A stretch of 64,000 bases of DNA from Siniperca chuatsi (taxonomy: Eukaryota > Chordata > Actinopteri > Centrarchiformes > Sinipercidae): NCBI RefSeq assembly GCF_020085105.1, contig NC_058045.1, forward strand, positions 9,522,333 to 9,586,332, written 5' to 3'. Position numbers and translations under genes: made by a program. Every line of letters starts with the position of its first letter. Within the stretch, counting starts at the first letter, position 1. Positions 33,901 through 48,649 of the stretch are shown here, piece after piece. The notes beneath the pieces are model-generated. The model saw only the letters and a program-made list of their open reading frames with translations. It was not told where the DNA came from and did not search any database.

Positions 33901-36900
33901 ATCCTCATCACTACAGCTACCTCAAGACACACATATTACAAAGCAGGCAGAACGTAAATAAAAATTATTTATTACAAAAGCTGATTCAGAGTCTTGTGTT
34001 GTCACTGACCTGACCAACTGTTTTTTCGGATCCAGGATGTTGAGCAACTTGTCAGCGTAGACTTTCTTTGAAGCCGTGAAAAGAATAATCTGGAATTTTA
34101 ATGGACAGCAATAAATGAGTAATATGTCAACTCTGAGCAGGTCAAATACTGTCTGGAGTCACTTGGAAATGAAAGGGCATCTCACCTCATACATTTGAGA
34201 CATGCGCTCAAGAAACTCGCGGAAAAAGGGCCTCAACCGAACATACACCTTCAGATTAAAAATTAACAAACAGAAGAAATTTAAAATCACAGCAGCAAGA
34301 AAAATGAGACCTTTTGATTAGATAATGACATTTAACAGTTAGTACCTGGTATATTACATCTTGGAAGAGCACAGGGAATGTCAGGGCTGCATCTTCTAGC
34401 TCATTCAAACTACAGTGGACCAGAGTTTCGTCCTGAGAACAGAAAAAAAAAGAAAAGAAAATCATAAGTAGGAAAAACCCATTCAAGTAAATTTACTTTT
34501 AATATGAGATACAGCACAAGAAACCTTTCACTGCTTACCAGATCCAAGACGAGAGAAAACTCTGGTGTGCTGCGTGTTTTCAAAGGTAATGCCGGTTTGC
34601 GTGTTAACTGCTCTTCTGTCAGCGGAGGCACGTGCTTGATGAAGAAGTACCTTTAAGCACAAAAACCATAAAAAGACCCTCATTTAACAAAACAAACAAG
34701 GATTGTCTCAACCATGAGCAACACTTTTAGAACAAAGAAAGTTTAAATATAGCGTTGGTCATCCTGGCTTCAGTGTGAATAAGGAAGCCGAATCTGCATG
34801 TTTTGTCACCACTAAATAAAACAGAAAATGTCTACTCCAGTTTGAATACTGCAGGGGTCTGAAAAGAGCCACTGACACAAATATCATCTTCTCACTGTGT
34901 AGGTCCTGACAGTTTAAAACATGAGTGAATCAACTGAAAAAATCTTTAGTCCATTGAAGTACAAACATGTATAAACATGGTGTCACTCATATACAGGCTG
35001 ACAGGCCTGTTTTTTGCTGCCATCTAGTGGCTGAAAGTCTCACATTGCATCAAGCTCTGTCCACACACATGCAATGTCACCTTGGGTGTGATTTCAAGTG
35101 GAATCAGACCGCACTTTTTTTCTTAAATAAAAAGCTAGTTGCTTAAAAAAAGCACTAATTTCAATCTACTTACGGATCAAAAACTTCCCAGTCCTCATCA
35201 TATGAGGTTTCTGCAGGAGCTGGAGGTAACGTGTGTGGGTAAACACCGTCTGGCATACAACCAGGAACTGATGAAGACAGAGAGATGGAAAAGGAGTTCA
35301 AATGTTACATTCTTCAGTACTGTAAGAGAGAGCCTAAGTCATGACGTCCACCAGCTTCTGTTACTCAATGCAATTTCTCATTCAACATCTCTGTCGTTGG
35401 TCTTTCTGAAGGAACTAAGCCTGTTCCTGGGGTTTACGTTCCATATTTTAAGACAAATCTCTACAGCACTTGCTATTAGAAGTCAAAACCTTTGTGATTT
35501 AAAAAAAAATTAAACAATGATTAATCTTTAGGCATACATTAACCACAATGATCTAGGGCTTATAACAACTGAAATATTGAATAAACAAGGATACTAGAAT
35601 CCCCGGGCTTTTCTAATCACATGGAGTGAACCACACAACATACTGTTGAGAAAAGTTATGTTTGGCTATGGTTGAATTTTTTGTTTTTCACGTTATTACA
35701 AATGTCACAGTGGTATTTTTAATGAAGTTTTCTTACTTCTGGAACAGAACCTGGAAGTTCCAGTTTCACTTTGGCCTTTTATTATTAAAATCATAAAGCA
35801 GAGGTTACATGTACGTTAACAGTTTGATTGTTTAAGATACAGACAGTGAAAACTGACTCGGCATAGGTTTCCAAAGAGCCAAAAAAAGATTAATTTGATT
35901 TAAACATCCTACTATGGTAAACCCCACCCACCTGGTCATCAAAGCTGGTTAAAATAAGTAACGAGAACTGTCTGCAGTTAGTATGTCAGGTCTGAACTGC
36001 TGGCACTGAAAAAATGCTAAATTGTCTACTAACACGGTACTGACACATAAATTATCTGTCACATAAGCTATCCTCAATTATGTTAATGTCAAGAAAGTTT
36101 CCCAAATTAAAAGAATGAGTCTGAGGCCTAATGTGAGAGTGGTCGTACCTGTTAATGGTGGCATGTCAGTTTCAGTGACAATTTCCCCTTCTTCTATAGT
36201 TGTATCAGAGGTGATCTGAAGCCTCTGTGGTAATATTGGGGTAGTGTGACACGGAGTGATGCCCTCTGTGGATGTGAGAGTGCTGCTTGGCATTTCTTCC
36301 GCCTGCTCAATGTCCAGCTGTTTCATGATTTCCTCTGCCTCCATCGCTTGGCCCGGAGAGTCTGAACCAGGAGTGGCTGAATATAGGTGACAAGAGCGCT
36401 CAGTACAGTTTGGTCATAGAAAAACTTTTAGTCACATATCACAGAGGTTCTCGCAAAAACAAACTTGATTTCCAGTTTAAGGGCCCTTTCACACCTACCT
36501 CGTTTGGTCTAGACTTTTGGAATTTTCAGTTTGATCTAAACCAAAATTACAGGCGTTGATGTCATGTATAGTTCTTTAATGCGCTTGCATAATTGCAATG
36601 TGAAACCAAAACTAACCAGATCGAATGTATACAATGTCACAAAAACGCAAACCGTGGTTCGGACTTTCAGGTGTGAAAAGGCCCTAAAATCTATTTAGAA
36701 CTTTTATAAAATCGATCCTAAATATTCAATATTTTACACATAAATATCTAAGGATTCTTTTGTTTTACCAGTTTTAGTTGCTGGTGAGAAAAAGTTGAAG
36801 ACTGGAGAGAAGATGGTTCCAAGCAGGGTGGTGCGTGGTGGGCTGCTTGCTGCCTCGACGGGGGCCTCTAGTTTACCATTTGGTTTCATGGGTTTACTGT

Positions 36901-37810
36901 TGCAAGTCATTGTGTCTAAAAACATACGACATCTCTTTAATAACAACCCAAAAACTATAGATTTCTGTATATGGTTTCTTTTTTTTGTAACTATGTAACT
37001 TAATCTGTTATTATGTAGTCAAGCCATTTTTTTTTTTTTTTACAACACTTGTTACTAGGTCTGTAGTACCTTTATTTGGACTTTTCCGGCAAACTCTGGA
37101 GACTGATTTGTTGGAAAGGCCTCTGGTCTGTGGTGTTGAAGTAATTAGATCGCTATCAGAATTACATTCAATGCGACTCCTCTTGGCAGGAATATCCTGC
37201 TCCACCTGAGAAAAATGAAAACAGGGATACAGAACCAGTCGAGGTTACAAATTGTTCACATAATTTCAGCTTTTGGGTCGCTTTTTAGTTTAAAAAGTGA
37301 TTTAATTTTCTTGTGTCCATAAGAGATGAAAAACAGTGATTTTTAGAGTTTATAGAGTGCAGGCAAACAAGACGTATTTCATTTACTTTGTGCTGCTGCA
37401 CCCTTTACTTTAATGTGACAGCATTCAATTAAGACTTGTGCCGTGTTGAGAGAGTTACGGAAATCTTACGAGGTCCCGACCTAGTAAGATTGCTGTTAAG
37501 ACTTAAAGACGTAAAGTGACTTGGGTACTTATTCAGACATGGGCCCAATAGGTAAAATTGGCAATGAATAATAAGTGTTGCTTTTGAGAGAAATCAGCTG
37601 TGAATCCTGATGTAAGCCCACCTTGACAGCATTTCCACGGATGAATTTCTTTATAGTGGAGAACAGGCCTGTTTCATTCTTCTGCATTTTGCCTCGACCT
37701 CTCACGGGGGATGGCTCCACTTCACAGTGTTTCCTTTTGGCCTGGGACGGATGGGTTCGACGGCCTAAGTTCGGCTGCTGAGGAGCTTTACGCACTCTCA
37801 GCCTCATCAT
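30999..37810 (-). CDS. ctdspl2: CTD small phosphatase-like protein 2
   Basis: Twelve coding exons on the - strand: 37622-37810, 37070-37205, 36769-36915, 36149-36376, 35174-35267, 34539-34650, 34346-34432, 34186-34248, 34010-34089, 32571-32697, 32357-32452 and 30999-31064 (TGA). Every junction keeps phase, giving 473 or 474 aa (two tandem ATGs at 37805 and 37808; human starts MRLR, fitting the second). Human has 466. The N-terminal 240 residues are disordered and basic ([11 protein letters not shown]), with the conserved [20 protein letters not shown] block. The C-terminal FCP1/SCP phosphatase domain starts at about 290 and holds [16 protein letters not shown], the DxDxT catalytic motif with Asp300 and Asp302. 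[14 protein letters not shown] and [12 protein letters not shown] follow, and it ends RLHDLLPPD. The family dephosphorylates phosphoserine/threonine, including RNA polymerase II CTD and SMAD-type substrates (established for relatives). All catalytic motifs are intact. Confidence 0.96.
31345..31563. mobile_element. Hairpin-type inverted-repeat element
   Basis: Left arm 31345-31402 (GTTTTAGAGAGGTGTTAATT onward) pairs with right arm 31495-31563 in reverse complement (GTTTTAGAGATGTGTTGATT), sharing ATGATCATTTTGGA. A related copy with the tail ACCTAATAAACTGGCAAGTG lies at 50.34-50.51 kb. It sits in the last CTDSPL2 intron. Confidence 0.65.
32935..33255 (+). repeat. Dispersed teleost repeat in ctdspl2 intron
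   Basis: Holds CATTTGAATACCGCTCGTCT, CTCCCCTTCCAAGCGTGTAG, GAGCCAGTGATTGGTTTGTC and GCTCCTCCTAAATGTTACAC, ending in CACTGGACCTTAA. I recognise it as an abundant fish interspersed repeat. Confidence 0.65.
35017..35031 (-). promoter_or_regulatory. CTCF-consensus motif
   Basis: The - strand reads GCCACTAGATGGCAG, which fits the core consensus CCASYAGRKGGCRS at every position from its second base. It lies in a repeat-like segment (CTGCCATCTAGTGGCTGAAA) in a CTDSPL2 intron. Occupancy is not shown. Confidence 0.45.
36481..36684. mobile_element. MITE with TAA target duplication (PIF/Harbinger-like)
   Basis: Ends GGGCCCTTTCACACCT (36481-36496) and AGGTGTGAAAAGGCCC (36669-36684) are inverted repeats with one mismatch. 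TAA flanks both sides (36478-36480 and 36685-36687). A 3-bp TWA-type duplication and about 200-bp length fit a PIF/Harbinger MITE. It lies in a CTDSPL2 intron. Confidence 0.75.
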
Positions 37811-37832
37811 GCTCCAACGTCACATAGAAAAA
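37811..37832 (-). other. ctdspl2: 5' UTR part of ctdspl2 exon 2
   Basis: Upstream of the ATG the - strand reaches a good acceptor (poly-pyrimidine then CAG) at 37833. The mate is probably the non-coding exon ending at 40431. Confidence 0.55.
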
Positions 37833-39103
37833 TCTGACAGGGCGAAAAAAAGTTAAGAAACATTGCTTTAATAATGATAATGTTAGCTTTCACTGAACAA
37901 AAAGACCCAAAGTTGTTAAATGTTTCAGGTTGTCCAACCACAAGCAGCTTTTAAGAACAATAAAATTATTTGAAACTGGAAAATTTGGATTAAAATCAGG
38001 AATTAAATGATCAAATAATTAGTAAACAAGATTATGTATCTGGCCAGATATTTGATGCCAACTTACAGATACATGGTGCCATGGACAAATTTCGATCAGA
38101 ACCAAAAATGTACTGAGCTTCGATACCTTTCCCTATACACTGAACATTAAATTTCAATGCAGTGACTCATTGACCATATAATGTAACTTGTATACAATTA
38201 ATTTTTTCAAGGACATGATGTGATTTTTATTTTTTTACATTGCTATTTTACTGATGAATCAAAATTGATGTTTTGAGACATTTTTGGCTTACTCAAACTG
38301 AATTTAAAGGTAAAGTTAGATAAAATAATTTAGGCAACTAAATTAAGGATAAGCTAATAAACAGCTGTTCACCTTAAATTATAAACAGACTTTGAATCCA
38401 GATCTGGATGTTGTCTTCTATTTAGATGTCAAGGAACATTTTGACCACAAAAGATGAGTGATCATTTCACATTTGCATCTGTGCTGGGGAGGAGACTGAC
38501 CATATTTACTCAGTAGATTAAATGTAACAGAAACCTTTAATCTAGTTCAAGTCAAATATTACTACTTTCTCTCCACATTTACAGAAAGGTAAAAGAAGCT
38601 CAAAACTGCAAGCTATGCATGAGTAAAAATGACTGTTTCACTGATTTAACACCAATGAAGCTATTGGTGTTCACATATTGTGCTGGAGTAGGATCATCTT
38701 TGTTTGACTGTCTGGGTCAAATTTTCAAATGGTATCATTTTAATCTACATTTATTTTGCAATATTTATATTAATATTCTAACAATTCTGTTCAAGAATTA
38801 CTTGCAACTCTTCTTACTTGTAAGGGCGCACACACAGCCACTCCAAAAGCATATAAAAACAGACACTACTTAAGTTACAAATAGCTGATAAACTCTTGGG
38901 TACAGTGCGACAGATACTGTTTTTAAGGCAGATACTGACACTGATATATGAGTGTTCATAAAATCTGAATAACAGTGTATTGGCCAATAATATATTTTTT
39001 TACATAAACACAAAACAAACATTTTTAATTTTTAAGGATCCCTTAAAGTTGGTTACAAATATTCGTGGCCAAGATAGGTACTAAGCAGGACATTTTACTG
39101 TTA

Positions 39104-39128
39104 ATAAAATAAAATAAAATAAAATAAA
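39104..39128. repeat. (AAAAT)n microsatellite
   Basis: Five AAAAT units in the first CTDSPL2 intron. Confidence 0.85.
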
Positions 39129-40430
39129 CTTAATCCCTAGTAGACAAACTATGTAAGGGAGATACTGTTTCTCAATTACCTCAAACATACAATACAGATC
39201 ACATGTCTGTGCTTCAATTTCTTGTTATTTATCAGACAACATATACAGTGTGAATGAAAAGCATGTATGCAGTAACGTTTTAACATGTCATCATATCATG
39301 TTATCATCTATTGATGTTTGCAACTTTTCAGTTCCTGTTTCCACTTCTCTTGACAACAAATGATAATAATAAAATATATGTTGTCAAATTTCAACTATTG
39401 TATGGTCCAAGGACAATTATTTACAAAGTATATCTGGCCATGTGAAATTGTTCTTTACTGCCCTCAAACGCATCATTTAGGGATTTTTTTCATCTGGTGT
39501 AATACTGCTTTAAATATCATGTCAGTTAAGATCAACTCAGATTTCCCGTTTGGTTGTCACAGTCATTTAACAAGATAATAAACAAATTGTCACAAGTTGG
39601 TATCAAAATCAAATGTAACCTGTGTGAGTCAGACCGGTCAGTAGAGTGGGCGGTGTAACGTTACGTGGTAAACATTACTAGTAACCGGCGATGCGAGGCC
39701 TTAAACATGTTCAAATTGAGCTGGTGTTTAGTACAAACGCTTTCTGTATGAATGTTTGGTCAGTTATGCAGCGGCTTTATTAGCTAATTGTTGCTAACTC
39801 TCATCTGGTAGCATAACAGCATCACTGACTACCGTTATGTAACATCGGACAGGCTGTGTATTAACACCAACGACGTCAGCTATCGCTAACGTTAGCCAGT
39901 TGCTGGTATTTAGCATCAAAAGTCCAGCGACCAACCACCGCTGGTTTGACGGACGCTGGTGTCCCACGTGTGGTAGGACACAACTATGAGTTTGTGTGGC
40001 CACAACTGGCACTTGTCCGTTTAATATAACTGATATCAATGGCAATTTATCCTAACGTAATTTAAACCAGATGCTGTCGGTGGGCTCCGTGGCTGATTAA
40101 CGTTAGCTTTCAGGCTAACAAAACGCCAATGGCAGCAAAACCAAGGCCGTGACATTATTCACTTCAGTTCCCAGAGCACGTCTCGCATGTATCCTCGCAA
40201 ATATATATGTGTTTAACATGCAAACTATCCATCAATTCTTTGGTAAAAACGATGCTACATAACAGCTAGCTACGCTCTGGCTAACACGTCATTTTGTTCG
40301 CTTCCATGACTATTTTCAGCCATTAGACTACGCCCCCTTCGCTGGCTAACGTTAGCCGCTAGCTAGCAGCAATCAGGCTATCAGGGTTACAAACCGTTTT
40401 GTTTACATGTTGACGTTGTTTGTTACTTAC

Positions 40431-40600
40431 TGATAATCTAGGGAGCTCTTCAAAACTTGTCGCAGCGTTGTCAGCTCTCGGCCGCGACCGTGGCTGCCAC
40501 CGGTAGAGGTCGGGCCGTGGTTGTTGCTGGCAGCTGTCTGTCGCTCGGTAGCTAGTCACTGATCAACCATGTCTGCGGACGCCATTTCCCGCCTCATCAC
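40431..40600 (-). promoter_or_regulatory. ctdspl2: Predicted ctdspl2 non-coding exon 1 and CpG-rich promoter
   Basis: A strong donor (GTAAGTAAC on the - strand) ends an exon at 40431. The sequence from 40.43 to 40.65 kb is clearly richer in CpG than its surroundings, and several TAACGTTAG palindromes lie on its 3' side. No TATA box is evident, as expected for a housekeeping promoter. Confidence 0.6.
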
Positions 40601-40698
40601 AAATAATAACGTTGGTGGTGCGCAGGAGAATGCGACACACACGTAGAGGAACCAACGTGGCGGAGAACGGAATCAACAGGAAAATGGCTATGGTGTGT

Positions 40699-40700
<2 letters not shown>

Positions 40701-40733
<33 letters not shown>
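40701..40733. repeat. (GT)n microsatellite next to the ctdspl2 promoter
   Basis: About 16 GT units on the + strand, ending in GCGCGC, about 130 bases upstream of the predicted CTDSPL2 start. It may form Z-DNA, which is an inference. Confidence 0.9.
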
Positions 40734-40734
<1 letters not shown>

Positions 40735-40739
<5 letters not shown>

Positions 40740-42640
40740 GCTGGACTGAGGCTCACTAACACACTTTATCCCTGCTGGTATTGGTGTGTGACTACAAGAA
40801 AGCTGTAAAGAATGTGCAAACTGGTGCACGTATTGTTCACAAGAGTTATTTGTTAAATAACAGGTAATGCACACAGCATTACCTGTTATTTCTTGATACA
40901 TTTTGAAGTTTCAGACTGATGTTTGGCATCTTTTTGCCTAAAGAGTGCCAGAAGATTTTATAATTTTAAATACGTTTTTGCAGCCATTGTTTCTACAACA
41001 TTACAGAGTGAAATGCAGCTTGCCGAGAAGTTGAGAATGACAATGCATCACAATGAACTTTGTGGAAAGTTCTAGATTAGAGATTCCAGTCAGCCGGTGA
41101 GCAGCACTGTGATCATGAACTATGTTGTTGGAAAATAAACAGGGAATACAAACAGGCAAAAATAGACGATGTGACAGCTAATCTGAATTTGAGAGCTTTT
41201 AGCTGTAGAAAGCCTGGATCAAGTCCTGGCTGTCCAAACTTTGCACCAGTAATCAAGAGTCTTTGAAGCATACTGTAGATTCAGCTACATGACCAAGAAA
41301 ACTTTGACAAAAATTCATTAAAATAAATTCTCAAGCAAGGTTCAAACTCTAAGGGGTTGACTTTCATACCATAGTGAAATGGACTGGCTGCCTGGAGGGT
41401 AGTAATAACTATCAATCAACAGGCTAAATATCTGTTATGTACATGGGTACTGACTCAGAACCAATTAACCGAAAGTCATCAGCAGGACAAACACTCTAAT
41501 TAAATTATTTATTCTTGCATGGGCATGCATTGTCAGTTTGCATGAACAAGTTGGCCTGCTGATGACCTTTGATGTCTGGAAGGCAAGACAAAGGTGTTCT
41601 TCAATCTGAAAACAACATGGTAAAACTATGTGAATGTTCAGTAATGGAAAGAAAATGAAAAGATTTGTGCAGTTAATGAGCCAGAACATGCAAAAACTTG
41701 CATTTCCCAAGAACCCTTTGCATTCAGCCTCATGGTAGAACTGTAAACAGGGTCCACATTTACAGCCAATTTAGTAAAGTGCACACATTTCACATTTGAA
41801 TGTGCACCATGTGGAGTTTTGACTGATATGCAGAAAGGGCACTGTCCACCAACTGTAGATTGTGCCCTAAAGTGATAATATTAATCAGGGACCTCAGAAA
41901 AGTAAACAATACTATACAAAAATCACAGCAAAACAAAGTCATATATAATATTCAATATTCCAGTAACACTATTGGATGTAAAATGCCATGAAATGCAACA
42001 AGGTTGAAAATATACTTTTATATATATATTTATGATTTTTCATCAACAATTTAAGTTTTTACTAGCATAATTACAGCAGGTTTTCTAAGTGTACACAGTA
42101 ATTTTAATGCTTAAAGAGTAATTCATCTTTTAAATACAATTAAGTTTGTAAACCGACTATATAACCACCAAGATGTTTATAACTCAGTTAAGCACTGATA
42201 GAAAAATACAAAATACAAAACTCTATTTCTGACCTAAGAAAAGCCTTTATAGTAGTTTGCATGTTAAAGCATTCCCAAAGACAACCACTCAATACAAAAT
42301 GTTTGGTAGCTCAAACATTGTACTGTGGAAAAAAATACATTTTCACAGACTGGATGCTTTAGCATTTAAGTTGGAAACACACCTGAAGACTATTAAAATC
42401 TTAAAATAACGAGAAACTACACATATAATTAACTTCCACCAATATACACAATTTTTACTGTAGCAATCTGAAAAAGAGTATATTTGTATAGTGCGCTTAC
42501 TCTTAATGACTGGTAGACAATGATTACAGCTGTAGAGGTGGGCATCCCTCCAGTATTCTGCAAAAACAAATGATTGTACCAAAGCATAAATATTTTAATT
42601 GTTCATTTAAACTGTGTCAATAAAAAAGGCCAATTTGGGT
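40735..42640. other. Intergenic region between ctdspl2 and sqor
   Basis: AT-rich, with no exon I can support. A - strand AATAAA near 42648-42653 may mark the end of SQOR transcripts. The rest shows nothing recognisable. Confidence 0.45.
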
Positions 42641-43245
42641 CAATGAGTTTATTGGATGTATGTGGGCAACATGGACTAAATATTCTGCAGCAAGAAATTA
42701 AACAAACTTTGGAAGAGCCTGGCTAACTTGAGTTAGGCTGTGGGATTTAGGTGAAACCTACTGGCTTATAAAAGTACACTGGTACACCTACGGTGGCAAA
42801 TCAAAGAATCTTCTACAAACCTTTGTTCTAGGCTCCTATAAAAATCTCAATGCTGGTTGGATAATGAAAGCACCAAGATCATACATTCAATATGCTGCCA
42901 AAAGAACCAAAAGATTGATCTATAAGCAGCTAGAAGCTACATTGAACTGCAGAGTCGAGTGTTAATGCTCAATGTTTTCTGCACTACGAGCGACTCTCTC
43001 ATTGCAGGGAGTCATTTTATTCCACCGTAATATCAATGTACCACTTACTGCAGGTTTAATTAAACCTAGATGTTTAAATATTGATGATAACTTGACCAAA
43101 CTTGTTGTGATTAGTCATGATACCCAGGCCATAAATATTACTACCGTACTAGCCACTATGTGTGCCCACCCTGGATTTAATGTGCTACTTCTTTCCCTAA
43201 AAGTTTAGGAAATGTAGTATTAACTTGCAAACTGATGGTGAGGTT

Positions 43246-47326
<4,081 letters not shown>

Positions 47327-48075
47327 TCATAACAATAAGGACAGGTCATTTGGTTAGCAACAATTCAGTTATAAAGTCTGGGACTCAAACATACAAAATC
47401 TGTCCCCAACCTGCACTTCCCATTTAGCTGTTCCACATTTTGACTATAGGTACAAAGTAACTTCTGCCTTTTACAGTAGTGAGTAGAATAAATAACCCAA
47501 GTTCACTCATCTGAGTAGGTTTTAAACATCAGCTTAAATATTTCGTGTTCTGACATGCACTTATGAGAACAATAAGATCATGAATTGTGATTTGATTGTG
47601 GCTTTACCACCCACAGCTATTGCAACAGGGGACCATCCCAGTTAAATTGACCTGACAAAACACACGCACAATGAATATTTGCAGGAGCAAATTCATAACG
47701 GTTTAACAGTTGCTTATGGTGACTTGTCTTGACAAGTTGTAGAGTAAAAATCTGCATAATAAGGGGACCTGCTTTAAATTGAGTGAGAGATTCTGACTTT
47801 GACATATACTTTTCAGCCTGTGCCAGAGATCCTTATAGCCGTAGCACAAATGACTAACGGGTAATGATATAGCTGGGTTACTTCTATTTGGTGGGGTTTA
47901 CATCTTCTGTAACGTCTAATCGGAGCTGAGCCGCTGCTGCTGCATGCTGCGTAACGAACGGACTGAGCCGCATAACAATCAGTCCTGTACATACGTAGAC
48001 TTGACAACATGATATTCAAGTAAGTTACAGTTTAGCACTGTCACGTCGAAAAAGATAGACTTGTATGTTACTTAC

Positions 48076-48330
48076 CTTGAACTACTGTTAGCCGCCCGTT
48101 TTACTGTCAATTTAGACAAAAATCCTTAAATGACATAGGAGAATTCAGGCCGACCTGCTTTCCCTCTGCCAAAACGGCAGGACTACAGCCCAACCTGCGC
48201 GAGGCGTTAACCCTATGTGACCTGCAGTTGCCACCCTTCGAGCGACGGACGGAGCTGCTGTCGAATTCTAGTCTAGAACGTTCATCCCGCCTCCGCGGTC
48301 GCTCGACCAATCAAAAGCGATCACTACTAA
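48076..48330 (-). promoter_or_regulatory. sqor: Predicted sqor non-coding exon 1 and promoter
   Basis: A strong donor (GTAAGTAAC on the - strand) ends an exon at 48076. The ATG exon's acceptor ends two bases before its start (GACACAG then A-ATG). The 48.1-48.3 kb stretch is CpG-rich, with a CCAAT motif at 48307-48311 on the + strand. The open frame across 48107-48310 is probably chance in a GC-rich leader. Confidence 0.55.
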
Positions 48331-48610
48331 CTGCCAGTTTATGCCGTTAAACTTTCTAGCTTTAGCTCAACTTTATGTAATGACGGAGCTGATTTCGATC
48401 GTTTTCACGAGGGCGTCGAGAATTGACGTCAACGAAATGTTTTTGTCGTGTTACAAGGTTATCGAAAACAGTTCTGCTTGTGGGTGTTTCCTTAAAGCAC
48501 TTTATTTGCAAAATAAACCTGAACTTGTAGTTGCTTGCCTTTGTAACCAAGCTTACCTAGTAGTGACACGAACGGACTGGAGACTGCAAGTGGCAACTGG
48601 GACTATCCGG

Positions 48611-48640
48611 GTTTTTTTTTTTGGTTTTTTTTTTTTTTTT
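48611..48640. repeat. Poly-T tract
   Basis: Two T runs separated by GG. It may be the tail of a retroposed sequence on the - strand, but no body is recognisable. Confidence 0.6.
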
Positions 48641-48649
48641 ACATGAATC

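Noticed and set aside
35139-35513. 124-codon + strand open frame
   Set aside because: It overlaps a CTDSPL2 exon on the opposite strand. No signal peptide, domain or splice logic.
48107-48310. 67-codon open frame on the - strand
   Set aside because: It sits in the CpG-rich SQOR leader/promoter, has no recognisable domain, and its composition fits a chance frame.
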